Program-made: the position numbers and the translations under genes
Part shown: one piece after another, positions 19,106 to 30,955 of the stretch
How positions within the stretch are numbered: position 1 is the stretch's first letter
Layout: every line of letters begins with the position of its first letter
Notes under the pieces: generated by a model
Seen by the model: the letters and a program-made list of their open reading frames with translations, nothing else
Told to the model about the DNA's origin: nothing
The model's database searches: none
NCBI RefSeq assembly: GCF_932526225.1
Contig: NC_064048.1
Span: 6,492,627-6,556,626, forward strand
Source: Nematostella vectensis
Lineage: Eukaryota > Cnidaria > Anthozoa > Actiniaria > Edwardsiidae
Reading direction: 5' to 3'
DNA length: 64,000 nt

Positions 19106-19993
19106 ATGGATTTGTATCCTCTGAGAGGTCACTTCGTTAATGCCATGGTTACACCAATTACTAAAGCATTAGCCGAAAGACGAAGTAACAAGACTCCAAA
19201 GACTTTGATAGGGGATCGAGATATGGACGTCGACTATGCTCTCCCCGCTATAGAAATCCTAGCCATTTGTTCGCAAACTCAGGCGAAATACAAACACAAA
19301 AAAACAACGAGTCTTCCGAATCAAGACTTCCGACACGTTAGATACACATTCAAAGTATCGGAATTCGGGATAGACGGTACCTCACCTCCGACCATCAAAA
19401 GCTGGTGCTACAAGCCCCAAACTGTTACAAGATCATCCAAGACACCTGTCAAAACCGAACGACTATGTCGATCAAAGAGTGAGTCTGGTATCAGGCGGAA
19501 AGATCTATCGCACTTTCATTCTCCAAGGTCTGAATTTACGGCGCCGAGTTTTTATAATCGTGATACCCCCGTTAGATGTCGAATCCAGAGCTACCCTCCG
19601 CGAAGCCTGAGCACTGAGGAAATACACCTTTACACTCCCATCCCCCATATGATGGTGAGCCGTGCAAGCCTTTTTAACAGACCCAAGAAAAGATGCAATA
19701 AGCTAACTACCGAAAAAAAGGAGGAGATTGTACGGTCTCTCAGTGCGGATTCTAAGCTTACCACCAGCCCAATTCATAGCCTAAAGGAGAGTAACAAGAG
19801 TGATATTCGAGGGTCAGGGTTGAACAAGGGGGTCTGGGTCTTTGCCTCGGAGTACGAAGGCCTAGTGCGTGATTTCAGTCCTCGTATAACTAGAGGAAGA
19901 AGTTCTTCTGAAATGAAGGGCTGCGAGAATGGATTGATATGCCTTAGCCCTTCGGTGAAGAAAATAGCAGTCAAGCTACCTTGTTTGGAGTAA
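19106..19993 (+). CDS. uncharacterised intronless basic protein, 295 aa (orphan C)
   Basis: The frame is open from 19028, but its first true ATG with a reasonable context (CACATGG) is 19106, giving MDLYPLRGHF. Not recognised. It is Ser/Arg/Lys-rich with repeated RS, SKS and SRS clusters, as in phosphorylated disordered proteins. Landmarks: Y-C-x-P block near 100, SYPPRSLSTEEIHLYTPIP (162-180), KSDIRG (231-236) followed by G-V-W-V (242-245), and RGRSSSE (263-269). SDIRG-x6-VWV and E-I-H-L-Y-T-P-x-P match orphan A, though in reversed order along the protein. No signal peptide is likely from 19106. The function is unknown. Confidence 0.65.
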   Translation: MDLYPLRGHFVNAMVTPITKALAERRSNKTPKTLIGDRDMDVDYALPAIEILAICSQTQAKYKHKKTTSLPNQDFRHVRYTFKVSEFGIDGTSPPTIKSWCYKPQTVTRSSKTPVKTERLCRSKSESGIRRKDLSHFHSPRSEFTAPSFYNRDTPVRCRIQSYPPRSLSTEEIHLYTPIPHMMVSRASLFNRPKKRCNKLTTEKKEEIVRSLSADSKLTTSPIHSLKESNKSDIRGSGLNKGVWVFASEYEGLVRDFSPRITRGRSSSEMKGCENGLICLSPSVKKIAVKLPCLE

Positions 19994-20509
19994 TAACACT
20001 GTAGTTCCTAATGCGGACCATCTTAACAACTCCCAGAATGTTAGCCAATGGAATTCAACATCTCATAGCCATCCAGCCTATCAGTTAACAGTGTTACCAC
20101 GCGCTCAAGCTGAAAGTTTAAAGACATGTCATTGGAGATTCATTTTTAACGTTTCTCATTGACCGAACGGATTTATCTCAAAATACATGCTTTGATTAAA
20201 ACTTTGTTTGGTCAAATTTTTTAGCATGTCCCGGTTTTCAGTACAAACGGCATTGTTTGAAATAGTGCAGTAGATAGTAAGGAATCCGCGAATTTGCCTT
20301 AGTAAAAATTAAAATAGCGGTCGCGCAGCCTTGCTTGGCATCAGTTAGTAGTAAAATATTAATGTAAAATATAAGTACAAAATATAGCGTTTAAACACAG
20401 TGTTCATAAGGGCTATCGGAATCTTAGAATATCATATTCTACTACTAGGTACCAGGCTGTTGTATCATGGCATTTCGAATAAGGTTATTGTGAGGACATC
20501 ATTGCATCA

Positions 20510-20755
20510 TTTCCAGCTCGTTTTTGCGAGCCCGCAGTACGTGCCCCCTTCAAGTGGGGCCGATGAGGTCGCGACGTCATGATATAGAGCCTAGGTTTCC
20601 AAATGATCGCACTCATGGAACACGGTCGTAGGTGATGTTGGAACTCACCCTGCGATCGTGTCAGGGAAATTGAGATCAGTTGCGATCATGCGGTCAAATT
20701 AGCTGCGATCGCGTGCGATCAAGGGCGACTATATGTGCCTTGAGCACCGACATCT
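20510..20755. repeat. dispersed GATC-rich repeat, copy 1 (246 bp)
   Basis: Begins TTTCCAGCTCGTTTTTGC and ends TTGAGCACCGACATCT; the same ends are found 6.3 kb away at 26828-27055. Only a few substitutions separate them, plus an internal deletion of about 18 bp in the second copy. The words TGCGATC/GATCGC recur many times inside. No coding frame, inverted ends or poly(A) tail. Confidence 0.9.
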
Positions 20756-22395
20756 GAAACAATCAGTTACTCTTAACGTAATGCCCTTGCAAGATTTTTC
20801 ACCACAGTATATCGTATAAAGTAATCTTAGCAAATCAGTAAAACCCTTTTATTTACTTTCTTCCTTAGGCCTCATCATCCCTGGTGGGACATAAGGCCAG
20901 TATAGTTCGTCTCCATTCTCGACGGTTGCGGGCAAGGTGATGTGCCTGTCCCCCAACTGAGGCCAAGATCTTTTAATTCAAACCCTTTTAGTCGGACTAA
21001 AAATCTTTAATACGTTCGTTCTGTTGTGTGTTGTTGGAAATATCGCATTATGATGCTCGCTTTCGTGGCCTTCTTGACAGTTTTGTGAAAAAGAAATGAC
21101 AAAAAAAATACTTGAGTGCACTCACAGCACGACACAATCCTCCTAGTAACGAAGGTCGTGTCAATCAAAACGAAATATCGCATGCCTATTGGATAACTTT
21201 CTAGTCGCCACGGTAACGCGTCTCGTTGCAACGATGAGTGAAAAAATTGAGGGTCATAGAAACATTTTGCCCGAAAATGAAATAATAATGATAATGAATA
21301 ATAAACAAGATTCTTGTAATAAAAGGTTGAAAGTGCAAAATTATATCCATTAGAATATGTGAAAATTACTAAAATGGGTATATGGATTTAGGGGTATGAA
21401 TATCATGAATTTTTGTGAAAATTTTACTGAAATTAGACAATCTCCAAGTCTCCCAGAGGTTATCTTTCCAATTTACCTGTTCACCGGATTATCCAACGTA
21501 ACAATAAATCATGTTGGTTTTTATATAGTAAATACTAAAAAATTCCATGGAATCCAACGTTAGAGAATATGGCCAATCTGCCTTTTTTTACTGCATTATC
21601 AGGGTTGTGAAGGCAAGCTTGTTTGTTGGAATACATGTTACACACAAGCATATGGGTACCCTGTGGTAAACATGAATAAATGAACATTTTTTTGTAAAAA
21701 TTCCAATTTTTAAGTAGATGAGAAAATCATCAATCATCAATCACGGTGGATTTAATCATGACCCATTTTGAGAAAATGCAAATCAAGCTCTTACTGCGTC
21801 GGGATTGACAGCTGCCAATCAAAGACCTATCGGTCATAGGACCTGTTGACTCGTTCATGTGTCACTGACGTAGATTAAGCACACCAAAGATATTCCAAAC
21901 AGATTAGCAGTAAGCATAGGAAAGACGCATAATTATTGGTAATAAGTTGGTTGGATTTTGGCGAAAAAAATCACGGGGGGAGGTCTAGCTCTCCGTTAAT
22001 TTTTTTTTTTTGTTTTTTTTTTTTAATCTTTGGCTGTGCGAGGTATTTAGAAAGATTGATGTTCTAGCAATGTTACATTGACCTGGGTGAGATGCCACCT
22101 CCCGCCCCTTCAGGTGCGTGAGGGGGTGCGCGGTCATAGATATGTGAAAAAAGATTCTTAATAGGCAATGACTCAATGGCCGTTAAGAGGGGGGGGGGGG
22201 GGGGGTGCGCGCGCATCATACGCACCCCTCTGTTTACGCGTCTGCCCTGCCTTTGTCCATCCATGAACCCCCTCGTAATACACACACAAAAGCCTTCCCG
22301 TAAGACTTCCGTGCATAAACAGTATAAGCAATGGTGGTATTTTGTTTCACAAATGTGGGGCTTTTTTTTCTTAACTATAATGTGCCATGTCTAAG
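20756..22395. other. intergenic, nothing recognised; homopolymer runs
   Basis: AT-rich. Poly(T) near 22005-22025 and a run of about 17 G near 22190. Confidence 0.4.
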
Positions 22396-22620
22396 ACCTG
22401 CGGGGGAAAGTCTCAAGAGAACCATCAATGAGCACAAGACAACACAGCCTGGGCGTGCCCACACACCGTGATTCAACATCCCTTCGAAGAATGGTCATTG
22501 ACCCGCTGAATCTCATGCCGAAAGGCACAGACAGACTAGAAAAAGGTATCATCTATGATGTTCTTCAGTTGGATATAGTGATGAGAAGAAAAGAAGTAAT
22601 AAAACGTTTGGTTATAGGGT
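22396..22620 (+). CDS. candidate coding exon, unknown gene
   Basis: The frame is open after an AG at 22394-22395 and has codon-like composition. It encodes, among others, LGVPTHRDSTSLRRMVIDPL and then MPKGTDRLEKGIIYDVLQLD. Possible donors are AAAAAG|GTATCA (after 22554) or later ones. I cannot name the family. It could also be an initiating exon from the ATG at 22428. Boundaries are uncertain. Confidence 0.3.
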
Positions 22621-23144
22621 TTTTTTTTTTGGGGGGGGGGGGGTGGCCTTAAGCCTTATTGGTCCTATGTCTATATGTAAAATCTCACTTTTATTCAATA
22701 CTTACACAGGAAAATAAATAAGGGAGCCTGCCTCTAAAAGGACTGACAGTCACCTTAAGGATACTTAATATGCATCATTATGACTGTACTGCTCTGAAAA
22801 GTTACCAAGTTATTAACATGGTGGACACAGGGTTTACGCAGAGAATCGTAGGGTTTTTTGGCAGCAGGACTCATTTACTTTTAAACCTTTGTGAATTTTA
22901 TGTCTATTTTAATAGTCTACACAGAGATGAAGATTTAAAATTTCAAAATGAGAATATACTTCAAATTCAAAATAACTTACTGTGGAATGTCCTGAGCATT
23001 TAAATCCATAACCTTAATTGTGTCTTTGCTTAACTGGTCAGTTAGATCACGAGAAAAATACAGTGGCTCATGATCAAACTTTTGCATTGCAAGTTATATT
23101 AATCGAATAACGCCTTAAATATTTCTTTTTCTTTTTATCTTCAG

Positions 23145-23238
23145 AGATTCTGGATATCTACCTACCCTTGCACCTAATTGCAAGTTTGAAGTGACAGTAA
23201 GAAACGTTTTTTCTCCAAATGATGCATACATGGCCTGA
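23145..23238 (+). CDS. candidate terminal exon, unknown gene
   Basis: Good acceptor (CTTTTTATCTTCAG) followed by an open frame to TGA at 23236-23238. It encodes DSGYLPTLAPNCKFEVTVRN and then VFSPNDAYMA. An internal GTGACA|GTAAGA could also act as a donor. It may follow the exon at 22.4 kb, but the phases I could choose do not join directly, so an exon may be missing between them. Confidence 0.3.
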
Positions 23239-24275
23239 CTAATGTAGAAATTAAGTTGGTTTCATAGAAACTTCATGAAAACCAGCAAATAATATTTGCG
23301 TTGCATTTGAAGGAAAAAATGCGTCGTATAACATGATATAGCCTTGGGCCCTAATATATTACATACTGTATATATCATCAACTCACACATACCTTCCCCA
23401 CACGCTTTCCCCGTGTTGCGTCCGGGGCAGGCGCATGGCGCGCTAATATCCATTTTGAAATGGCATTAACTGGTTCTTTAAAAATTTTATCACGGAACAC
23501 AATTTGGCTGAAGATAAACTTTTTTTTCAACCTCGCGCTTTCCGGTGAGCGGCTAGGATATATATTGATTTCACAATTACATCTGTTACTAACAATATAG
23601 TTACTATTATGACAAAACGGAAACCACAATCATATGCCCTGTAGGGGGGTTTTAAACAACAAACCTTCCATCTCAAAGCAAAGGTGCATTTATAAAGCAA
23701 CCGATTTTCTATACCGTATTTAGCTTCCGTTTGGGCACGTATTGCTTTCTTCGGAACTTTCAATCGCGAATGCTGGCGTGCGTTTACAGCGCGAGAACCT
23801 TAAAGTATTAGAGCCAGACTCGTACCCAGTCGCCAAAATGAGAAGAAAATAAGAAGAAAATAAGGGAGTCATAATTTATGTGCGGGTTGCCTGTGGTGAG
23901 TAATTAGGCGTGCGGTGCCGTGTGGGTTGCCTGTGGTGTTTTGCCCACAATATCTGTAGCGACCACACGAGCGATTTAATTAATTCGCCCTTAGCATTTT
24001 GAAAGGTGCGACTGGTGGAGGGGGTGTCCGGGCTTAAGGGCCTGTGCTTTAAAATCCTTGTCTGCCCTTAAGTGTCTGTTGAGTATGCTTCTTTGTACTT
24101 AAGCCTGTGAAATTAATGTAATAATTAATAAGTAACTATAAAAGAGACACTCCCTAGTATCAACCATCCTCTGGCGAATACAGACACCGACTTTAATTCT
24201 ATAATCTCTAATGCACACCATATATCATTGATAAAAAAATATGCAGACTACATTTAATGGATAATAAAAAATTAC

Positions 24276-24425
24276 CTAAGAAAATCGAACGAAGAATGCC
24301 GGAGTCTTTATCAAGGATAAAACACATGAAACATTTTCCTAAAGCTTTCGATTGTTCCCGCGGGTCTTCAGGAAAACTCTGATGGTAGTACTTAAAATGG
24401 CACAAGAGCAATGGAAAACGAGTGT
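24276..24425 (-). CDS. candidate internal exon, minus strand, unknown gene
   Basis: Acceptor CTTGTATCTATCAG, donor TTCTTAG|GTAATT. Between them are 49 open codons including FPLLLCHFKYYHQSFPEDPR and then SKALGKCFMCFILDKDSGIL. The acceptor region (TACAAAA..CTTGTATCTATCAG) has two diverged copies upstream (near 24560 and 24735). Not recognised. Confidence 0.3.
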
Positions 24426-25313
24426 CTGATAGATACAAGAGAACTCTCCTACTTTTGTATGGATGGTCAATGGGGGTATATGTAATGGTACCAGCCCAAC
24501 CCATCTTTCACTCTTTGCATCACAAGTGACCGCCAACACAAAGGGAATTTATTGTCTGATAAATACAAGACAAAACTCTGGAAGGCCTTTTTTTGTACGG
24601 AGGGATAAATAGAGGAGGGTGGGGTGGGGGGTAAATGTTATGGTTAATCCCAAATAACTCCCAAACAAATCCTGTTCTCTCATTCGGTCCTTGCCATGTT
24701 ATGTCGTTAAATTAAACTGAAATGACTTTCTGATGGATTCAAAAGAAACCTTTTGAAAGGTGTGTTCATCCAAGACAAAACCCCTCTCGTAGTTCCATCC
24801 GGTAAGTCTGTTTTAGACACAAGAAAAACGCACCAAGCCTCGTCTAGTATTCGTATCTATTCGCAAAAGACGGAGGTGACTTCAACTAATTGTTGTTGCT
24901 ATTTGTATTTCTACCGGCTCGATAGGCACTTGAAAAAACTCGTGGCTTTGAAGTGCTGGGGCGCTCCTGTTTCATTATGCATTTTGCCTCCAAAGAACAT
25001 CGATCCATGTGGAATAGTGAGTATTCGTTACAGCTCTTTAGAATTTCTTGTAAAGTCAGGACTCGATTTATTAACTTCCTCGTCTACCTCAGGTAAATTC
25101 TAATGTGTAATGTTATCTAGAAATTTTGGAAAAAGTTGCTTCTGCGTTTTATATTAATTTGTTGCGCGTTCTATTGTCTCGGGTACATTATCAACAATGT
25201 TCAAATCGGGCCCTGAATGTCTTGAGCTCTGTTCGCTCTCCTTTTAAGAGAGGATCGAAAAGAGGCTAAAACGGTCCGCCATTCTGTCATCCTAGCAAGT
25301 TAACAGTGTGAAA

Positions 25314-25470
25314 AGGCATCCATTTCCATCGTCTGTTGCCAATGCTAAATTTTCGATTGAATTTGGTGAATAAGGTATTAGGCTTTGTTTTTATATGGTC
25401 AATTCGAGATTATAGCACATTTTTTGTCTTTCAATATTAAATGAAAACAATAACAAAAATGTGGCAGTTA
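25314..25470 (+). repeat. dispersed CCATTTCCATCGGCTGAT family copy
   Basis: Head CATCCATTTCCATCGTCTGT, middle CGATTGAATTTGGTGAATAA, tail AAAACAATAACAAAAATGTG. Diverged but in the same order as the copy at 5927-6085. Confidence 0.7.
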
Positions 25471-26199
25471 ACATCAAGCAGTTGCGCTGATGATGCGTTC
25501 AGGTTCGGGTCGTTAATGTGGTGTTGCTCTCACTAAGATGCAACAGCAATCACAAACTCCGGCCGAGAAACGCGCGCTCAAACCTGGACAGAAAGCGGAC
25601 AAAATATAGCTGGATTTGTTAGAAGATGAGATGCTAGTCCAAAGAGCTGGTGTGGTAATACTGTTATTCGCGTTCTTGAAAAGGGCGCTAATTAAAAACT
25701 GAAATCAAAAACAAGAGGTAGCGTAATTTGGTAGAAAAAGGAAGCGCTATAGCCAAAAAAGTACATACAAAAGTACGATTGCAAGTCATGAAGTCATGAA
25801 AAATGCAAAGAAGAGAGCAAGGGATGAGATGGAAACATACACAGACGTAAATTGAATGAAAATGCTTGTCACATGTAAACAAGAAAAAAGGGCTGGCGAA
25901 TTGAACTGGGTAGACATACGGCTAAAGTGAGAAGGCGACTTGCACGAACAAATCACGTGACTTTTTGAGCGGCAAAGTTGCGCGCGGTCCGGCTTTTAGC
26001 GGGAAAATACGGAATGGCTTTTTTTTAAACCATATTTTAAGTGTGTCAGCAAAGAATGTTCTTATATCATACCAGCTCAGCTTTTCCCGCGCTTTCATTA
26101 TTGACTGGCGACATTGTCTTCGATACAATTTTAAAATGTTTACAAATTGAAATTTACCTTCATGTTTACTGCGATTTTTTATATTTTGACTCTTGTCAA
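25471..26199. other. intergenic, nothing recognised
   Basis: No supportable exon on either strand. Confidence 0.35.
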
Positions 26200-26311
26200 T
26201 ATTTTTTTACTTATTTTTTATTTATTTATTTATGTATTTATTTATTTATTTACTATTTATTTATTTATTTATTCTTTATTTATTCATTTATTTATTTACT
26301 TACTTACTTAC

Positions 26312-26390
<79 letters not shown>

Positions 26391-26432
26391 TATTTATTTA
26401 TTTATTTTATTTTATTTTATTTTATTTTATAT

Positions 26433-26471
<39 letters not shown>

Positions 26472-26515
26472 TTTGTTTGTTTGTTTGTTTGTTTATTTAT
26501 TTATTTTACGTTTTA
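26200..26515. repeat. (TTTA)n microsatellite with TTTTA and TTTG variants
   Basis: About 300 bp of tetranucleotide repeat, producing long Leu/Phe/Ile/Tyr-only frames in all three plus frames that are not genes. Confidence 0.97.
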
Positions 26516-26827
26516 GAATATCACAGGACTACCGCGCGCTCGCGTGAGATTAAATAAACTGCCAACCATCTTAACATTCTCACACCCATAGCCCCCAGTT
26601 TTCATTATGTCTCATTATTGACCCCCTCCCCTTCCCCACCCCTACGTATCGTATTTCTAGGCAGGTAATGGCCCTGCTTATACAGGGGCTATTGGAAAAA
26701 AAACAGCCATTAAGTAAAATATTACAAAAGGGAAAGATAGTGTTTTTTCTTCTAATTATTCGTACCCGATGACGCGCTTGCGATAAACTTTTAAATACCG
26801 TTTAAGGCTAGATTAGAGTAGCCTCGA

Positions 26828-27055
26828 TTTCCAGCTCGTTTTTGCCCCTTCAAGTGGGGCCGATGAGGTCGCGACGTCATGATATAGAGCCTAGGTTTCC
26901 AAATGATCGCACTCATGGAACACGATCGTAGGTGATGTTGGAACTCACCCTGCGATCGTGTCAGGGAAATTGAGATCAGTTGCGATCATGCGGTCAAATT
27001 AGCTGCGATCGGGTGCGATCAAGGGCGACTATATGTGCCTTGAGCACCGACATCT
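26828..27055. repeat. dispersed GATC-rich repeat, copy 2 (228 bp)
   Basis: Same orientation as the copy at 20510-20755. It lacks the ~18 bp between TTTTTGC and CCCCTTCAAG. Confidence 0.9.
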
Positions 27056-27149
27056 CAATCAAGCGGAGCTTTTTCATACGAAGCAAGTTGAGCAAGGCTC
27101 TCGTGGTCATGTAATGTCGGCATATACATATTCTTTGCATAAGAACCTC

Positions 27150-27470
27150 TTTTTTATAAGAACGTCCAGCCGGAGATTTCGCCAAATTTTACCAACATGC
27201 TAAGATTATGCCGAGACTCAGATAGCAGCAACATTTTACTGTTGTAGTGAGACACATTCTAAAATGTAAAATCACATCGAGTTCATAATAACAACCTTAA
27301 ATATTAGTGCAATCGGTAAGTTGTGTAGTTCTGTTCTAATAATTCATTGGGTATGATACTTTATATTTACAGAAATTTAAGAACATCCTAAAACATTTTC
27401 AGTTTTTAAATGCTCCAAAAATAAGGACGGCCCAACCTAAACTGAAAATTAGACGTTAAAAATGAGTGTT
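27150..27470 (+). repeat. dispersed repeat shared with 33.5-34.1 kb, copy 1
   Basis: Shares AACGTCCAGCC, CTCAGATA(G/A)CAGCAA, TTCATAATAACAA and, after a gap, AAATGCTCCAAAAAT and GCCCAACCTAAACTGAAAAT with the 33480-34110 region in the same order. Confidence 0.75.
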
Positions 27471-28016
27471 ATTTCCTTTGTTCATAACCACCGTGCGTAC
27501 GCCATAGATTTTTTGCTATCACCTTTTAAACATTTTCATAGCTTGGTATACAATCTGTATGAGAATGTTTAAGTTTTAGTTGAGGCTGAGTTTCTTGTAT
27601 GAGAGTATAATTATACAAATGATCCACCTTTGATTTTGAGTATCCCTAAAACTAGCAATATATTATTTGTCCATCTAGGTATTAGAAGTGAATGACTCCG
27701 GATTTGAATATAAAGATTGGTCCGTGCTGAGACACTGAATTGTTTGAGATGAATAGTAGGATATGGCTTCAGTGACAAAGTCCTCTTTCAAACTGCTTGA
27801 CCTCCCAGGTTTCTTAATTTGATTATAGTTTATTCAAAATATACTTTAGACTGTTGCCCACCCTTTTCTTTTACGATAAAAAAACTGTATTTACCTTTAC
27901 TTTTCTCTTTGCCTCTCTTTCTATCTACCTACTTATTCGGGTTCTTTCAATAGCGAACTTAAAGAAGGCCAATTACGCCTCCAGTTTACGCTCCCAAGCA
28001 ATATCCAGTCACCTAA

Positions 28017-28180
28017 AGCATCAATTTCCATCAGGTATATCAGGGGAGATACTTTCAATCAAATCGTTGATGAAGCCCAAATTTAATCAGGGATTGTTAT
28101 TTTAAAGTTTTCTTTCAAATAGACCGTTGTATTTTTTACTGTAAACAATAACAAAGGAATGACTGATTGACCTTCTTTAA
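28017..28180 (+). repeat. dispersed CCATTTCCATCGGCTGAT family copy
   Basis: Head CATCAATTTCCATCAGG; tail TGTAAACAATAACAAAGGAA followed by TGACTGAT. Confidence 0.65.
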
Positions 28181-28779
28181 GATTATAGGGCCGACGATTA
28201 CGGCGCAAACATTAAAATTCTCCACAATCTGAAAGAAAATATAGTAGCGCACGCTGAATTCTTCAATCCGTGCCGGGGTTAGACTCTCCGGCGCCATAAA
28301 ACTAAGGCCCCTATTTACCGCCGTAGTGGAGCCCTTATACCTTTTTGATTTGGATTGCTGGCTTACTCTTACTAACTTTCAGTCCACTAGATATTTTTAG
28401 AGTATTTTCTACTTGAATAACTCGAATGAGTTATAACTGAAACCCCCCCTCCCCCAGTGGGTTGCTGTGAAATGACAGTCTTATTTTTTTCCAATCGTCC
28501 CTCCCAACCAGATCAATATTATTGGATATGATATACTGATTGCCATATTTACATGATAACTTTCATATTTACAGGACAATGTCCCAGAACACCGCGAATC
28601 TATCAGTTTAATAGCTTTTACTCATTAAGATTTTACCTAGACCATTGCTCTGAATAGAACAGTTCCATTAGGTAGCTTTTTTAAATGCCATACTCTAAAT
28701 ATACCGCCATCAGCGCTAATTTATCATTTATCATTTGCTAAATTATAAACATAGTTACTATAGTTACTCCATGTTGGTG

Positions 28780-29060
28780 GTGCTATTTGGCCAATGTAGC
28801 GATAGGAATTAACCCATAGCAAAACGGTTAAATATATAATTGTGCATTTATTTTTTGATTTAAAGTGCCATTCTCCTTTCATGTAGGTGCAATTCAACAC
28901 TAAGACTAATGTTATTTACCACTCGGCCAATGCAGCGATAGGAATTAACCATAGGAAAACGGTTAAACAATGTAGCGTGCTTTTATTTCGCTATTTAAAG
29001 TACCATTCTATTTTCATGTGGGTATAGGCGTCTAAGCTACTCGACCAATGCAACGAAAGA
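28780..29060. repeat. diverged ~140-bp tandem duplication, about two copies
   Basis: GGCCAATGTAGCGATAGGAA and AAACGGTTAAA recur about 140 bp later (GGCCAATGCAGCGATAGGAA), with a partial third (GACCAATGCAACGA). Confidence 0.75.
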
Positions 29061-29154
29061 AAAACCCGCCAAAGAGGAAACCCATTATCATGGCGAGGAA
29101 AGAGTCTGTGACGACAAACTGTAAACTTGCAAACGAGGTAATCTATTCTTCTTC

Positions 29155-29405
29155 ATCTGATTGGCTCATTAGGACCGCTTACGTGAGTAGCTTGACTCGT
29201 ATTTAATGTCACTGTCCAGTTGATTGTTTGTCAGATTAAACGGAATTGTGAAAAGCGACTGTGAGATTACAGGTGGACAAATCTTGTCGAGTGCCAGGCG
29301 TATTTTTTAACGCTTTGTCGCTGTTAAACCTCTTCAGCTTTATCTCTGATCACAAGGCCAGATTTTGGAAATCGAGGAAAACGCCGTTGCTCGCGAAATC
29401 AAACC
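29155..29405 (+). promoter_or_regulatory. possible core promoter and first exon with splice donor
   Basis: CCAAT-type GATTGGCT near 29160, TATA-like GTATTTAA near 29200, then GC-richer sequence ending in a consensus donor AAACC|GTAAGT (intron from 29406). It could be a 5' exon of a gene further right. No conserved protein is visible. Confidence 0.25.
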
Positions 29406-30758
29406 GTAAGTACCGTTTTTTAGTTGGCGTGGAGATATTACGGTCCACTATTCAACAAAATACATTTAAAGATGTTTTAACACTGTTTTTATTAGACTCT
29501 ATTCTTCTAAATGAAAAGACAATGCATCGAAATATCATCTGCTAAGGGAGAAAGTTTCTTGCGCAACGTGGAAACACCTTTTTTCGCCTTTTCTGCTAGC
29601 AGGAATGAACTTTCGCATTTAACAATTCGATGTATCGTGGCTGGTAAGAAAATGAAACTTTTTTATGGTTCTTTGGTTGTTATCTTTTAAAATCGTTAAA
29701 AAAAGGAAGGAATTAACATTTTAAAGGGGAAGTTTAATAACACGGATATTAAAATTCTGACGTCTTCATTATCAAGTTCGGTTGTTTTTACTCTTTTCTA
29801 AGCTTGTTTTTCTTTGTAATGGATCAGGGATTAATACATGTATATGTGTATATATATGATATTTGTTCATTTATACCTTGTCAAATAATTTCTGTGTGAT
29901 GCAGTTTTCTGGCCCTTACAGATTCGTGGATTTTTTTAGGATGTTAAACGCATGAACCGTCAAGAACTAAATTGATCTTAACAAGATTCTCTCCATTGTA
30001 TTACGAGCGAGCGAGAAAATGTCGATAAAGTCACTAATTCTTAACATTCTCCATTAACGCAAACAAAAACACATTTACTTTTCAAAGAAATCCAAATTGC
30101 ATTCGGATAAAACATCAAAAAGTGAACAACTTTAATTCGATTTACTCAGAATATTCAACACAGTAGAATAAACAGTGTTTTAGTGTGATACTAGATACCT
30201 TTTACACGTTTGCGATGGTGGTTTAATAAAGGAATCAATAACAAATAAAGCGAAACGAAAAGTATACAACAAACCTTTTTCATCCAGATGTTTTTATCTA
30301 AATTTTTTTTCTCCAATATTGTTATCGGCTCGTTTCAATCATTTAAACACCTGATCCGTTTTCCCCACTTTAAAATCTTGGCTTTGAATTCTACTTCTTG
30401 ATTGGACCAATGTCAAAACAACGTTTTAACGGATGATTTTTATGTGTACTTGTGTCTATTTCGAAAATGAGCTATTCATTAAAAATCTAGCAGAGTAAAT
30501 TCATGCGTTTTTACTATAAATTGAAGCTTCTACTAATGAGTTTAATTACTGGATTTCTGGCAACAAAACACGGGTTCGGGTTTAATTGCATTCAGTACAA
30601 GCACTCCTGGGGGGTTGTTTTTCAATCCTGTTTTAACTGAACACTGCACTTATCTACTTGGGAATTTCATGGAAGCTCAAATGTTATACGTTAGACTTAT
30701 AAATATTATTTTCATGCGTGCCCCAGACTCCTTTATTACGTGAGTAACAAGCGAAGGG
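29406..30758. other. non-coding, nothing recognised
   Basis: Strongly AT-rich. Confidence 0.35.
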
Positions 30759-30761
30759 TAA

Positions 30762-30952
30762 GGGCGTATTTTTTTACTCGTGATTCCGGAATGAGAATTA
30801 TTAGAATAGAAAAAGCGCGCGTTCGTTTATCCCGCGTTCCCATTCCGGAATGGAATGAAGGCCATTCCATCAATTCTGCTACTTGTAACAGAATGACTCG
30901 AGAATGCCATTCTGAACATCCATTTCAATTCCAGAATGATGAAAACGCGCCC
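30762..30952. mobile_element. 191-bp MITE, TAA target-site duplication (PIF/Harbinger-like)
   Basis: Flanked by TAA at 30759-30761 and 30953-30955. The ends GGGCGTATTTTT and (inverted) GGGCGCGTTTTC match imperfectly; inside, ATTCCGGAATG/ATTCTGGAATT repeats add further dyad symmetry. A 3-bp TWA duplication and GGGC-type ends are typical of PIF/Harbinger MITEs. Confidence 0.65.
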
Positions 30953-30955
30953 TAA

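Noticed and set aside
20560-20600. Hammerhead ribozyme (CCGATGAGGTCGCGAC in both copies of the GATC-rich repeat)
   Set aside because: CTGATGA is not intact and the required GAAA after stem II is absent.
26041-26557. 107-168-residue Leu/Phe/Ile/Tyr-rich frames that look like membrane proteins
   Set aside because: Translation of a (TTTA)n microsatellite; all three frames are open for the same reason.
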